A stretch of DNA of 64,000 nucleotides from Streptomyces dysideae (GCF_001514305.1 NZ_KQ949094.1:1-64000), one strand, 5' to 3'. Positions 8,240-16,596 are shown, numbered from the stretch's first letter. Numbers and translations are program-made. Notes: generated from the sequence alone by a model not told the origin.

Positions 8240-8659
8240 ATGACCTCGACGACGTACCAGCAGATGATCTTCGTGAACCTGCCCGTGAACGACCTCGACG
8301 CCTCGAAGAAGTTCTTCACGGAGCTCGGCTACACGATCAACCCGCAGTTCAGCAACGAGAACGCGGCCTCCGTGGTGATCAGCGACACCATCTTCGCGAT
8401 GCTGCTCACCAAGCCGTTCTACTCGACGTTCACGGAGAAGGAGATCGCGGACGCCTCGAAGACCAGCGAGGTGCTGATCTGTCTGAGCGCCGAGAGCCGC
8501 GCGAAGGTGGACGAGCTGGTCGACAAGGCCGTCGCCGCCGGTGGCACCGCGTCGGACAAAGTCCAGGACATGGACTTCATGTACGGCCGCGCCTTCGACG
8601 ACGTCGACGGCCACACCTGGGAGGTCGTGTGGATGGACCCGGCGGCCATCGAGGGCTGA
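8240..8659 (+). CDS. VOC family (glyoxalase/bleomycin-resistance fold) protein
   Basis: 139 residues with the vicinal-oxygen-chelate fold: an N-terminal half around MIFVNLPVNDLDASKKFFTE and a C-terminal half ending in DVDGHTWEVVWMDP. The family covers metal-dependent lyases, dioxygenases and drug-binding proteins, and function cannot be set from sequence alone. I prefer the ATG at 8240 because GGGAGAG lies just ahead; an in-frame ATG at 8225 is possible. It stands alone between an ABC permease and a LOG-family gene. Confidence 0.85.
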   Translation: MTSTTYQQMIFVNLPVNDLDASKKFFTELGYTINPQFSNENAASVVISDTIFAMLLTKPFYSTFTEKEIADASKTSEVLICLSAESRAKVDELVDKAVAAGGTASDKVQDMDFMYGRAFDDVDGHTWEVVWMDPAAIEG

Positions 8660-8684
8660 GGTCCGCGTCGCGAAGTGGCGTGCC

Positions 8685-8718
8685 TAGCATGGGCGGGTGC
8701 AGACGATGCCCGCCCATG
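8685..8718 (+). promoter_or_regulatory. -10-like element and hairpin enclosing a start codon
   Basis: A perfect 10-bp inverted repeat, catgggcggg at 8688-8697 and cccgcccatg at 8709-8718, has an 11-nt loop holding the ATG of the LOG-family gene. A TAGCAT hexamer at 8685-8690 looks like a -10 box, which would place the RNA 5' end at or near the GTG at 8697. Confidence 0.5.
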
Positions 8719-9821
8719 CGGCCCACCACAACGACCGTGAGATCGAGACACTCGAGGAGTTCGACGCGACCGTCTCGGCCCGCGGCACCCTCGCCGGATT
8801 CCGCGTCCAGGCCGTCGACCTGACGGACCGTACGCGCGAACTCCTCGCCACGGACACGGGCGGTGCCGTCTTCCTCGGCTGCCGGATGCGCGAGGACGCG
8901 GCCACGAAGGTCCGAGCGGACGGCGCCATGGTCTTCCCGCCGGTCCCGGACCTGCCCTTCGACCCGTACCGCGGCCTCGTCTACTCCCCTGACGAGCTCT
9001 TCGAGTCCTTGTCGGACGGCGGCTACGAGGCCACGCCCGACGCCCGCGCGTACGCCTGGTTCCAGCAGACCAAGGCCGACCACGACATATTCGCCTCGAT
9101 GCTGCGCGCCGTCCACGACGACTCCGTCTCGGACGCGCTCGACGAACTCCTGCGCGGGGCACGGGTGGTGGGCGTGATGGGCGGCCACGCGATGGCCCGC
9201 GGCACGGAGGCGTACGCCGGTGCCGCGCGGCTCGGACGGGAGCTGGCCCGCGCCGGTTTCACGGTTGCCACCGGCGGCGGCCCGGGCGCGATGGAGGCGG
9301 CGAACCTCGGCGCGTACGCGGCCCCGTTCGACGACGAGATGCTGAGCGAGTCGCTCCAACTCCTCACCAAGGCAGCGAAGTTCACGCCCTCGATCACCGA
9401 CTGGGCAACAGCCGCCTTCGAGGTGCGCTCCCGCTGGCCCAAAGGCGGCGCGTCCGTCGGCATCCCGACCTGGTTCTACGGCCACGAGCCGCCGAACGCG
9501 TTCGCCGGGCACATCGCCAAGTACTTCGCCAACGCCACCCGCGAGGACGGCCTGCTGGCCCGCTGCAACGCGGGCGTGGTCTTCCTGCCGGGCGCGGCCG
9601 GCACCGTACAGGAGATCTTCGACAACGCGACGCCGAACTACTACGAGTCGCGCGGCGAGCCCACGCCCATGGTCCTGGTCGACCGGGCGCACTGGACGGA
9701 GAAGCTGCCGACGTGGCCGCTGCTGCGGTCGCTGGCCCGGGACCGCTCGATGGAGTCCCATATCGCCCTGATCGACCGGATCGAGGAGGCGCCGGAGGCG
9801 TTGAAACGTCTCGGCGGTTAA
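8706..9821 (+). CDS. LOG/TIGR00730-type Rossmann-fold nucleotide-binding protein
   Basis: About 371 residues. The C-terminal two thirds contain both LOG-family signatures: GGGPGAMEAAN and PGAAGTVQEIFDNAT (PGGxGTxxE type). Characterised relatives act as cytokinin riboside 5'-monophosphate phosphoribohydrolases, cleaving the N-glycosidic bond of nucleoside monophosphates. This protein carries about 150 extra N-terminal residues, seen in an actinobacterial long form, so the true substrate may differ. The start is the ATG at 8706 or a GTG at 8697; both fall in a hairpin. Confidence 0.8.
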   Translation: MPAHAAHHNDREIETLEEFDATVSARGTLAGFRVQAVDLTDRTRELLATDTGGAVFLGCRMREDAATKVRADGAMVFPPVPDLPFDPYRGLVYSPDELFESLSDGGYEATPDARAYAWFQQTKADHDIFASMLRAVHDDSVSDALDELLRGARVVGVMGGHAMARGTEAYAGAARLGRELARAGFTVATGGGPGAMEAANLGAYAAPFDDEMLSESLQLLTKAAKFTPSITDWATAAFEVRSRWPKGGASVGIPTWFYGHEPPNAFAGHIAKYFANATREDGLLARCNAGVVFLPGAAGTVQEIFDNATPNYYESRGEPTPMVLVDRAHWTEKLPTWPLLRSLARDRSMESHIALIDRIEEAPEALKRLGG

Positions 9822-9851
9822 TAAGAGGGCAAAGCCAACGCCTGTAGGCTG

Positions 9852-9887
9852 CTTATGCGTTGACACTTCTTATGCGGCGCTTATAGA
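9852..9887 (+). promoter_or_regulatory. Vegetative-type promoter of the LAETG surface-protein gene
   Basis: A perfect -35 TTGACA (9860-9865) and a -10 TATAGA (9882-9887) are separated by 16 bp, a good match to HrdB promoters. The word cttatgcg repeats at 9852 and 9869, flanking the -35 box with 17-bp periodicity, which could mark an operator. The rest of the 9822-9968 gap shows nothing else clear. Confidence 0.65.
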
Positions 9888-9968
9888 CCTGTGAGACTCC
9901 CGGGGATGGTGATGTCCCATCGCCATCGCCTCAACCCCCCGCATTTGCGCAACTCGTAAAGGACAAAC

Positions 9969-10661
9969 GTGTCCATAACTCGCCGTACTGCTGCACGTTC
10001 CGTGCGCATCCTCGGTGTTGCCACCGCCTCGGCCGCACTCTCGATCGCGCTCGCCGGCAACGCGCTCGCCTGCAACATCAATGAGTTCTCCGCCGAAGCC
10101 AAGTGCGACGGCGACAAGGGTGTCATCACGGTCACCGACGTGGACCCCACCGGCGTGCCGGCCACCGTCACCGTGTACCTGGAGAACAACGGCGCCGATG
10201 TGAAGAAGATCGGCGAGCAGGAGGTCAAGGGTTCGCGCGAGGGTGTCACCATCACCTTCGAGGAGAACTGGAAGCCCGACGCCGAGTACCGCGTCCACGT
10301 CAAGGCCGGCAACCAGGTCGACGAGGACATCAAGCCGAACCTGACCACGCCGTCCACGGCCTGCAAGAAGGAAGAGGAGAAGCCACCGGCCCCGTCGGAC
10401 ACCCCGACCCCGACGCCTTCCGACTCCGCCTCCACCCCGGCCGAGGACACCGACACCCCCACCCCCACCCCGTCGGAGACCAACGCCACCGCTCCGGCGG
10501 ACAGCGCCCCGTCCCCGGCGGCCGGTGAGTCCAACCTCGCCGAGACCGGCGCGAGCTCCAAGACCGGCGTGATCGCCGGCATCGCGGTCGCCCTGGTCGC
10601 GATCGGCGGCGGCGCCGTGTTCTACGGCATGCGCCGCCGCGGCGCGAGCAACGACCGCTGA
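9969..10661 (+). CDS. LAETG-motif sortase-anchored surface protein
   Basis: 230 residues with a full cell-wall-anchoring layout. There is a basic twin-Arg-containing N-terminus and signal peptide cut near NALACNI, then a compact beta-rich domain with two Cys. A long Thr/Pro/Ser/Glu wall-spanning stretch follows (about 130-185), then LAETG, a hydrophobic helix (TGVIAGIAVALVAIGGGAVF) and a basic tail (MRRRGASNDR). The LAETG motif is used by actinobacterial class E sortases, so the mature protein should be linked to peptidoglycan. Starts with GTG. A strong promoter precedes it and a terminator follows, so it is monocistronic. Its role at the surface is unknown. Confidence 0.85.
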   Translation: MSITRRTAARSVRILGVATASAALSIALAGNALACNINEFSAEAKCDGDKGVITVTDVDPTGVPATVTVYLENNGADVKKIGEQEVKGSREGVTITFEENWKPDAEYRVHVKAGNQVDEDIKPNLTTPSTACKKEEEKPPAPSDTPTPTPSDSASTPAEDTDTPTPTPSETNATAPADSAPSPAAGESNLAETGASSKTGVIAGIAVALVAIGGGAVFYGMRRRGASNDR

Positions 10662-10674
10662 CACACCGGACCGC

Positions 10675-10709
10675 CACGGCCCGTCCCCGTTCGCCGGGGG
10701 CGGGCCGTG
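10675..10709 (+). terminator. Terminator after LAETG protein
   Basis: A 15-bp stem (cacggcccgtccccg paired with cgggggcgggccgtg, one G-U type mismatch) with a short ttcgc-type loop lies 14 nt after the stop codon. Confidence 0.85.
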
Positions 10710-10773
10710 ACTCGTAGGGCAGGCGCGCTGAAGGGTGGACGCCAACCCGAACGACGGCCCCCGCCCCGGCTGC

Positions 10774-10873
10774 CGTCAGTCATACCGCTGGCGGCGCCCG
10801 TCCCAAAGAGAGCGGCACCCCGCCAGCGCGGGTGAGCGAACGCCCCTCGACCCCAGCCCCAACGCCGGGCACC
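10774..10873 (+). repeat. Interspersed structured repeat, copy B (intergenic)
   Basis: This is the second copy of the element seen at 7354-7455. It lies in the 220-bp gap between the LAETG terminator and the 3' end of thiQ. The CCGCT/AGCGG arms around the core can pair. Nothing else recognisable is in this gap. Confidence 0.7.
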
Positions 10874-10932
10874 TACAAGCCGACGGATGCCCCCCCTCAG
10901 CGCAGGGCACCCCCACCCCACGGTCCACCCAC

Positions 10933-11955
10933 TCACCCCAGCACAACAATCTCCGCCCCGTCGAACTCCACCCCCACCACATCCCCCACGCCCGGCGCCT
11001 CCCGCAACGCACAAGCCGCCTCCAACCGCGGCGCCCCCTCCGCCTCCAACTGCACGGCGACATGCGTGCCCTTGAACGTCCGCGCCACCACCACACACCG
11101 CAGCCCCGAGTCGGCGGACACCAGCCGCACACCCGCAGGCCGCACAAGCAGCATCCGCACCCCCTGCACAGCCCCCGCAGGCACCGGCACCTTCCCCCAC
11201 GGCGTATCCGCCGCCTCCCCCACGACCGTCCCCTCGACCACGTTGTCGAACCCGAGGAACCGCGCCACGAACTCGTCCGCAGGCCGCTGCCACACCTCCA
11301 GCGGCGTCCCGGACTGCGCGATCCGCCCGTCCCGCATCACCACCACCCGGTCGGCAAGCGCGAAGGCCTCACCCTGGTCGTGCGTCACGGCCAGCACAGT
11401 CGTCCCCAACCGCCCGAAGAGCTCCCGCAGTTCGACGACGAGCCGTTCCCGAAGCGACCGGTCGAGCTGCCCGAGCGGCTCGTCCAGCATCAGCAGCCGC
11501 GGCCGGGGAGCCAGCGCCCGCGCCAACGCCACCCGCTGCTGCTCACCCCCGGACAAGGAGGCGACGGCCCGCCTCCCAGCCCCCGGCAGCCCAACAAGGT
11601 CGAGCAACTCCCGTACCTGCCCGTCCTGTTCACCGCGCGAGGCGGCGCCGCGCATCCGCAGCCCGAACGCCACGTTCCCGCCCACATCCCGCTGCGGGAA
11701 CAGCTGATGGTCCTGGAACATCAGCCCGACCCCCCGCCGATGCGCGGGCACCCCGCCCTGGTCCCGCCCGTCGAGCAACACCCGCCCGGCATCCAGGTGT
11801 TGCAGCCCGGCCACCGCCCGCAACAGCGTCGACTTACCGCTGCCGCTGGGCCCGAGCACACAGACGATCTCGTGCTCGGCGACCCCGAGGTCGACGGCAC
11901 CAAGCACGGCCCGCCCCCCGAACCGCACCGTCGCGCCCTCAAGGCTCAGCAGCAT
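10933..11955 (-). CDS. thiQ: Thiamine ABC transporter, ATP-binding protein
   Basis: A 340-residue importer ATPase. Walker A GPSGSGKST (near residue 40), signature LSGGEQQRVALARAL, Walker B LLMLDEPLGQLD and H-loop VTHDQ are all intact. A C-terminal TOBE-like regulatory region begins after about residue 230. It energises uptake by ThiP. The ATG at 11955 shares bases with the thiP stop (TGATG), indicating coupled translation. As last gene of thiB-thiP-thiQ it is under the TPP riboswitch upstream of thiB. Iron or phosphonate ATPases look similar; the thiamine assignment rests on the riboswitch. Confidence 0.85.
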   Translation of the reverse strand: MLLSLEGATVRFGGRAVLGAVDLGVAEHEIVCVLGPSGSGKSTLLRAVAGLQHLDAGRVLLDGRDQGGVPAHRRGVGLMFQDHQLFPQRDVGGNVAFGLRMRGAASRGEQDGQVRELLDLVGLPGAGRRAVASLSGGEQQRVALARALAPRPRLLMLDEPLGQLDRSLRERLVVELRELFGRLGTTVLAVTHDQGEAFALADRVVVMRDGRIAQSGTPLEVWQRPADEFVARFLGFDNVVEGTVVGEAADTPWGKVPVPAGAVQGVRMLLVRPAGVRLVSADSGLRCVVVARTFKGTHVAVQLEAEGAPRLEAACALREAPGVGDVVGVEFDGAEIVVLG

Positions 11956-13625
11956 CAGAACTCCCCCGTCCGATCGGTCCGCAGCCGCTCCAGCACCAGC
12001 AGGGCCACCGCACACACCACCATCAGCACCGTCGAAAGGGCCATCGCCTGCCCGTAGTTGAGCTCACCCGCCCGCCCCAGCAGCCGCGCCACGGCGACCG
12101 GCAGCGTCGGATTGTCGGGCCGTGCGATGAACACGGTCGCCCCGAACTCACCCAGCGACACCGCGAAGGCGAACCCGGCCGCGATCAGCAGCGCCCGCCG
12201 CACCATCGGCAGATCCACCTCCCGCCACACCCGCCACGGCGACGCCCCGAGCACGGCCGCCGCCTCCCGCAACCGCTCGTCCACGGCCCGCAGCACGGGC
12301 AGCATGGTCCGGACGACGAACGGCACCCCGACCAGCGCCTGCGCGAGCGGCACCAGGATCCAGGTCGCCCGCAGATCGAGCGGCGGCTCGTCGAGGGCGA
12401 TCAGGAACCCGAACCCGACGGTCACCGCGGACACCCCGAGCGGCAGCATCAGCAGCGCGTCGAAGCCCCGTACGAACCGCCCCGCGTCCCGCCGGGTCAG
12501 CGCGGCCGCCGCGAGCCCGCCGATCAGCACGGCGATGACGGTGGCGACGACGGCGTACTCCAGCGAGTTGCCGATCGCCTCGATGGGCGCGACGAGGAAG
12601 ACCCCGCCGTCCGCGTCGGTCAGCGCCCGGTAGTAGCCGAAGTCGGGCGCGTCCAGGGACCGTTGGACCAGGACGGCGAGGGGCAGCGCCAGGAGTACGA
12701 CGATGCAGCCGACCACCCCCGCCAGCAGCCCCCACTGCCCCGCCCCGCGCGGCCGCCGGGCCGTCACGGAGGCGTCCACCAGCCGCAGGGCGGTCTCCCG
12801 CCGCCGTACGGTCCAGGCGTGCACGGCGAGGATCGCCCCCACCGCCACGAACTGGATGACCGTCAGCACGGCGGCCGTGGCCAGGTCGAAGATCTCGGAC
12901 GTCTGCCGGTAGATCTCGACCTCCAGGGTCGAGAAGGTCGGCCCGCCGAGGATCTGCACCACACCGAAGGAGGTGAAGGTGAAGAGGAAGACCATGAGCG
13001 CGGCGGCCGCGACGGCCGGTGCCAGCGCGGGCAGCGTGACCTTCCGCCAGGCCGCCCACCGCGAAGAGCCCAGCATCCGCGCCGCCTCCTCCTGCCGCGG
13101 GTCGAGCTGCGCCCAGAGCCCACCGACCGTCCGTACGACGACCGCGTAGTTGAAGAAGACGTGCGCCAGCAGAATCGCCCACACGGTGGTGTCCAGCCGT
13201 ACGCCCCACAGCTCGTCGAGCAGCCCGCCGCGCCCGACGAGCGCCAGGAACGCCGTACCGACGACGACCGTCGGCAGTACGAACGGCACGGTCACCACAG
13301 CGCGCAGGAACTGCTTGCCGGGGAAGTCGAAGCGGGCGAAGACATACGCGGCCGGCAACGCGACGAGCAGCGTCAGCCCGGTGGAGGCCAGCGCCTGCCA
13401 GCTCGTGAACCACAGGACGTGCCGGATGTCGGACTGCCCGAGCACGTCCGCGATCCGCCCGAACTGCCACACCCCGTCGACCTTCAGACCGCGCGCGACG
13501 ATCGCGGCGACGGGGTAGGCGAAGAAGAGCGCGAAGAACGCGACGGGCACGGCCATGAGCCCGAGCCGCGCCGCCACGCCGCCACCTCTCTTCCTGGCGG
13601 CTACTTCAGTACGAGCGAGGTCCAC
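11955..13625 (-). CDS. thiP: Thiamine ABC transporter, fused double permease
   Basis: A 556-residue membrane protein with two tandem permease modules of about six helices each. Each carries an EAA-type cytoplasmic loop (EEAARMLGSSRWAAWRKVTLP and REAAAVLGASPWRVWREVDLP). ThiP and iron permeases share this fused architecture. The GTG start at 13625 overlaps the 3' end of thiB by 25 nt and the stop overlaps the thiQ start. Location is the cytoplasmic membrane. Specificity for thiamine or its phosphates is inferred from the upstream TPP riboswitch and the thiB partner. Confidence 0.85.
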   Translation of the reverse strand: MDLARTEVAARKRGGGVAARLGLMAVPVAFFALFFAYPVAAIVARGLKVDGVWQFGRIADVLGQSDIRHVLWFTSWQALASTGLTLLVALPAAYVFARFDFPGKQFLRAVVTVPFVLPTVVVGTAFLALVGRGGLLDELWGVRLDTTVWAILLAHVFFNYAVVVRTVGGLWAQLDPRQEEAARMLGSSRWAAWRKVTLPALAPAVAAAALMVFLFTFTSFGVVQILGGPTFSTLEVEIYRQTSEIFDLATAAVLTVIQFVAVGAILAVHAWTVRRRETALRLVDASVTARRPRGAGQWGLLAGVVGCIVVLLALPLAVLVQRSLDAPDFGYYRALTDADGGVFLVAPIEAIGNSLEYAVVATVIAVLIGGLAAAALTRRDAGRFVRGFDALLMLPLGVSAVTVGFGFLIALDEPPLDLRATWILVPLAQALVGVPFVVRTMLPVLRAVDERLREAAAVLGASPWRVWREVDLPMVRRALLIAAGFAFAVSLGEFGATVFIARPDNPTLPVAVARLLGRAGELNYGQAMALSTVLMVVCAVALLVLERLRTDRTGEF

Positions 13626-14695
13626 GACTTGACCCAGTCGTCACGGTTGGCGGCGATCTTCGCCGGGTCCATGATCTCGGGGTTCTCGGCCTGCGGACCG
13701 TACTTCGTGAACTCCTCGGGCACCTGGGCGCCCTCCACCACCGGGTAGACGAACATGTTGAGCGGCATGTCGTCCTGGAACGTCCTGGTCAGCAGGAAGT
13801 CGAGCAGCGCCTTGCCACCCTCGGCGTTCTTGGCGTTGCTGAGCAGGCCCGCGTACTCGACCTGCCGGAAGCAGGTGCCGGTCGCCACGCCGGTCGGGGC
13901 GGTCGTCGGCTTCGGGTCGCCGTAGATCACCTCGGCGGGCGGCGAGGAGGCGTACGACACGACGAGCGGCCGGTCGGCCTTGGCCTGCTTGCCGCCGGCG
14001 GAACCGGAGAACTCCTCGTTGTAGGCCTGCTCCCAGCCGTCGACGACCTTGACGCCGTTGGCCTTCAGCTTCTTCCAGTAGTCCTGCCAGCCGTCGTCGC
14101 CGTACTTGCCGGCGGTGGCGAGGAGGAAGCCGAGGCCGGGCGAGGAGGTGGAGGCGTTCTCGGTGACGAGGAGGTTCTTGTACGCGGGCTTGACCAGATC
14201 GTCGAAGGAGGTGGGCGGGGTCAGCTTGCGCTCGCTGAAGTACGCCTTGTCATAGTTGACGCAGATGTCACCGGTGTCGACCGGCGTGACGCGGTCCTTG
14301 TCCTCGTCGGCCAGGTACTCAGCTTTGATCTTGTCGGCGCCCTTCGCCTCGTACGACTGGAAGAGCCCGTTGTCGAGCGCCCGCGACAGCAGGGTGTTGT
14401 CGACGCCGAAGAAGACGTCGCCCTGCGGGTTGTCCTTGGTGAGGATGGCCTTGTTGACGGCCTGCCCGGCGTCGCCGTCCTCGAGGACCTTGACCTTGTA
14501 GCCGGACTCCTTCTCGAAGGCGGCGAGGACGTCCTTCGAGACGGCCCACGAGTCATGGCTGACCAGGGTCACGGTCTTGGACCCGCCGGAGCCGGACGAC
14601 TGATCGTCGTCGGACGATCCACACGCGGACAGCACTGGCAGCGTGACCAGGCCGAGCCCGACGGCCACGGCAAGGAACTTCTTGGTGGTGCTCAC
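13601..14695 (-). CDS. thiB: Thiamine ABC transporter, substrate-binding lipoprotein
   Basis: A 364-residue extracellular solute-binding protein. It has a lipoprotein signal with lipobox LSAC near residue 25 and a Ser/Gly linker. The type-II binding-protein body includes VDTGDICVNYDKAYF and NASTSSPGLGFLLAT, features shared with ThiB/TbpA proteins. It captures thiamine outside the membrane for ThiP. GTG start at 14695 with a clear GGAGG about 6-10 nt upstream. First gene of the thiB-thiP-thiQ operon, behind a TPP riboswitch. Confidence 0.87.
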   Translation of the reverse strand: MSTTKKFLAVAVGLGLVTLPVLSACGSSDDDQSSGSGGSKTVTLVSHDSWAVSKDVLAAFEKESGYKVKVLEDGDAGQAVNKAILTKDNPQGDVFFGVDNTLLSRALDNGLFQSYEAKGADKIKAEYLADEDKDRVTPVDTGDICVNYDKAYFSERKLTPPTSFDDLVKPAYKNLLVTENASTSSPGLGFLLATAGKYGDDGWQDYWKKLKANGVKVVDGWEQAYNEEFSGSAGGKQAKADRPLVVSYASSPPAEVIYGDPKPTTAPTGVATGTCFRQVEYAGLLSNAKNAEGGKALLDFLLTRTFQDDMPLNMFVYPVVEGAQVPEEFTKYGPQAENPEIMDPAKIAANRDDWVKSWTSLVLK

Positions 14696-14731
14696 TGACT
14701 TTCCTCCTGGGATGGACCAGGAAGAGACGCG

Positions 14732-14777
14732 GCCCTGCCCGGGGGCTTCGGAACGTCCGACGGCTCCCGGGCAGGGC
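14732..14777 (-). terminator. Riboswitch expression-platform hairpin (candidate attenuator)
   Basis: A perfect 12-bp stem (gccctgcccggg / cccgggcagggc, arms 14732-14743 and 14766-14777) lies between the TPP aptamer and the thiB ribosome-binding site. It may be an intrinsic terminator that forms when TPP is bound; no T-tract follows. Confidence 0.6.
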
Positions 14778-14797
14778 GCAACAGCTCGAGTGGTGAC

Positions 14798-14884
14798 CGA
14801 TCTCCCTACCCAGAATGACCTGGGCGAGGTTCAGAGGGTCTGCGGCCCGTGCCGCACTCTCAGCGCTGTGGCGCTCCCCTGTCG
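14798..14884 (-). ncRNA. TPP (thiamin pyrophosphate) riboswitch
   Basis: Read on the minus strand, the leader contains the conserved THI-box words in order: the CTGAGA core (GCGCTGAGAGTGC), the ACCCTCTGAACCT block, and the closing CTGGGTAGGGA element. A short variable stem (gcggcacgggccgc) lies between the first two blocks. These are hallmark residues of the TPP aptamer. It sits directly upstream of thiB and should lower transporter expression when TPP is plentiful. Confidence 0.95.
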
Positions 14885-14914
14885 GAATATGAAGATGTAG
14901 GTACGGAGCTCAGA

Positions 14915-16021
14915 CTACCGCTCGGTCGCCGCGAGCTGTCCGCAGGCCCCGTCGATCTCCTGACCACGGGTGTCCCGGACGGTGACCGGCACACCGTGGG
15001 CGGCGATGGCCTCCACGAACGCCTTCTCGTCCTCGGGCCGGGATGCGGTCCACTTCGACCCGGGCGTCGGGTTGAGCGGAATGAGGTTGACGTGCACGGG
15101 CTTGCCCTTGAGCAGCCGCCCGAGCCGGTCACCGCGCCATGCCTGGTCGTTGATGTCCCGGATCAGCGCGTACTCGATGGACAGCCGGCGCCCGGACCTG
15201 GCGGCGTACTCGAGCCCGGCGTCGAGCACCTCGCGCACCTTCCACCGTGTGTTCACCGGTACGAGGGTGTCGCGCAGTTCGTCGTCGGGCGCGTGCAGCG
15301 AGATCGCGAGTCGGCATTTGAAGCCCTCGTCGGCGAACCGGTGGATGGCCGGGACGAGTCCGACGGTCGAGACGGTGATCCCGCGCTGGGACAGCCCGAG
15401 CCCGTCCGGCTCCGGGTCGGTGAGCCGGCGGATGGAGCCGACGACCCGGTTGTAGTTGGCGAGGGGCTCGCCCATGCCCATGAAGACGATGTTGCTCAGC
15501 CGCGCCGGCCCGCCGGGGACCTCGCCGTCCCGGAGCGCGCGCATGCCGTCGACGATCTGGTGCACGATCTCGGCGGTGGACAGGTTCCGGTCGAGACCCG
15601 CCTGCCCGGTCGCGCAGAACGGGCAGTTCATGCCGCAGCCCGCCTGCGAGCTGATGCACATGGTCACCCGGTCCGGATAGCGCATGAGCACCGACTCGAC
15701 GAGCGTCCCGTCGAACAGCCGCCACAGCGTCTTGCGCGTGGTGCCCTGGTCCGTCGACAGATGCCGTACGACGGTCATCAGCTCGGGGAACAGCTCCTCC
15801 CGGAGCCGGTCACGGGAACCGGCGGGGATGTCGGTCCACTGCTCCGGCGCGTGCGCGTACCGCGCGAAGTAGTGCTGCGAGAGCTGCTTGGCACGAAACG
15901 GCTTCTCACCGATCGCGGCGACGGCGTCCTTGCGCTCGGCGGGCGTGAGATCGGCAAGGTGCCGCGGCGGCTTCTTGGCTCCGCGGGGGGCGACGAAAGT
16001 GAGTTCTCCGGGCTTAGGCAT
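14915..16021 (-). CDS. rlmN: Dual-specificity rRNA/tRNA adenine-C2 methyltransferase RlmN
   Basis: A 368-residue radical SAM enzyme. The cluster motif CGMNCPFC (CxxxCxxC) follows ISSQAG, the GMGEPLAN SAM-binding motif is present, and a C-terminal Cys in DGACGQL supplies the methyl-carrying residue. RlmN methylates A2503 of 23S rRNA and A37 of some tRNAs. The ATG at 16021 (MPKPGEL) is preferred over an upstream in-frame start at 16081. It lies upstream of the TPP riboswitch and in the same orientation as thiB, but is probably a separate unit. Confidence 0.95.
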   Translation of the reverse strand: MPKPGELTFVAPRGAKKPPRHLADLTPAERKDAVAAIGEKPFRAKQLSQHYFARYAHAPEQWTDIPAGSRDRLREELFPELMTVVRHLSTDQGTTRKTLWRLFDGTLVESVLMRYPDRVTMCISSQAGCGMNCPFCATGQAGLDRNLSTAEIVHQIVDGMRALRDGEVPGGPARLSNIVFMGMGEPLANYNRVVGSIRRLTDPEPDGLGLSQRGITVSTVGLVPAIHRFADEGFKCRLAISLHAPDDELRDTLVPVNTRWKVREVLDAGLEYAARSGRRLSIEYALIRDINDQAWRGDRLGRLLKGKPVHVNLIPLNPTPGSKWTASRPEDEKAFVEAIAAHGVPVTVRDTRGQEIDGACGQLAATER

Positions 16022-16088
16022 GGCCGTACCAGTGTCGCAGATCTTTTGCTCGAACCTGTGCTCGAATAGCGGCCGGTGCACCGGGCAC

Positions 16089-16112
16089 GCGGAAAGGCGC
16101 CGCCCTTTCCGC
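16089..16112 (-). terminator. Hairpin between SRPBCC gene and rlmN
   Basis: A perfect 9-bp stem (gcggaaagg / cctttccgc) with a short loop, downstream of the SRPBCC stop on the minus strand. Confidence 0.7.
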
Positions 16113-16146
16113 AGCGCCCGTCCGGAGAAAGGTTCCGCGCCTGGCC

Positions 16147-16596
16147 CTAGCCGCCGGTCCGCTCCAGCAGGTCCTTGAGCAGCTGTTCGTCGCGCGGCAG
16201 CTCCTTGCGCATCTGGGGGCGGACGACGAGAGGCACCAGGGCCCTGCCGAGGCCGTGCCCTTCGAAGTCGAGCTCTATCGTCACGCGGGAGCGCCGCCCG
16301 TCGTCGAGCGGCTCGATCTCACCGTGGGCGCGTGCCCTGACGGGGCCTTCGATGCCGTGCAGACCCCAGCTGTGCGGCGGGTCGAGTTCGGTGAACTCAA
16401 CGGTCATCGGAATCTCCCTGGCACCGATGCGCCGGGTGACCCGGACGCGGGAACCGGGATGGATGGGCCCCTCGTCGAGCACCTCCGTGGCGACGGCACT
16501 CAACTGCCATTCCGGCAGATGAGAGGGGTCCGTGACATACGCGTAGACGTCTTCGGGAGTGCGGTCGACGTCGATGACTTCTCGGATGGTTGACAT
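16147..16596 (-). CDS. SRPBCC (START-like) family protein
   Basis: 149 residues with the polyketide cyclase/dehydrase-type SRPBCC pattern: IREVIDVDRTPEDVYAYVTDPSHLPEW at the start, a central beta sheet (RVTRRIGAREIPMTVEFTE) and a long C-terminal helix (LVVRPQMRKELPRDEQLLKDLLE). Members bind hydrophobic ligands in a deep cavity; no specific reaction can be deduced. It is flanked by hairpins on both sides and probably transcribed alone. Confidence 0.85.
   Translation of the reverse strand: MSTIREVIDVDRTPEDVYAYVTDPSHLPEWQLSAVATEVLDEGPIHPGSRVRVTRRIGAREIPMTVEFTELDPPHSWGLHGIEGPVRARAHGEIEPLDDGRRSRVTIELDFEGHGLGRALVPLVVRPQMRKELPRDEQLLKDLLERTGG

Noticed and set aside
10933..14695. Iron(III) uptake system
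   Set aside because: The permease and ATPase resemble iron transporters too, but the TPP riboswitch and the ThiB-like binding protein favour thiamine.
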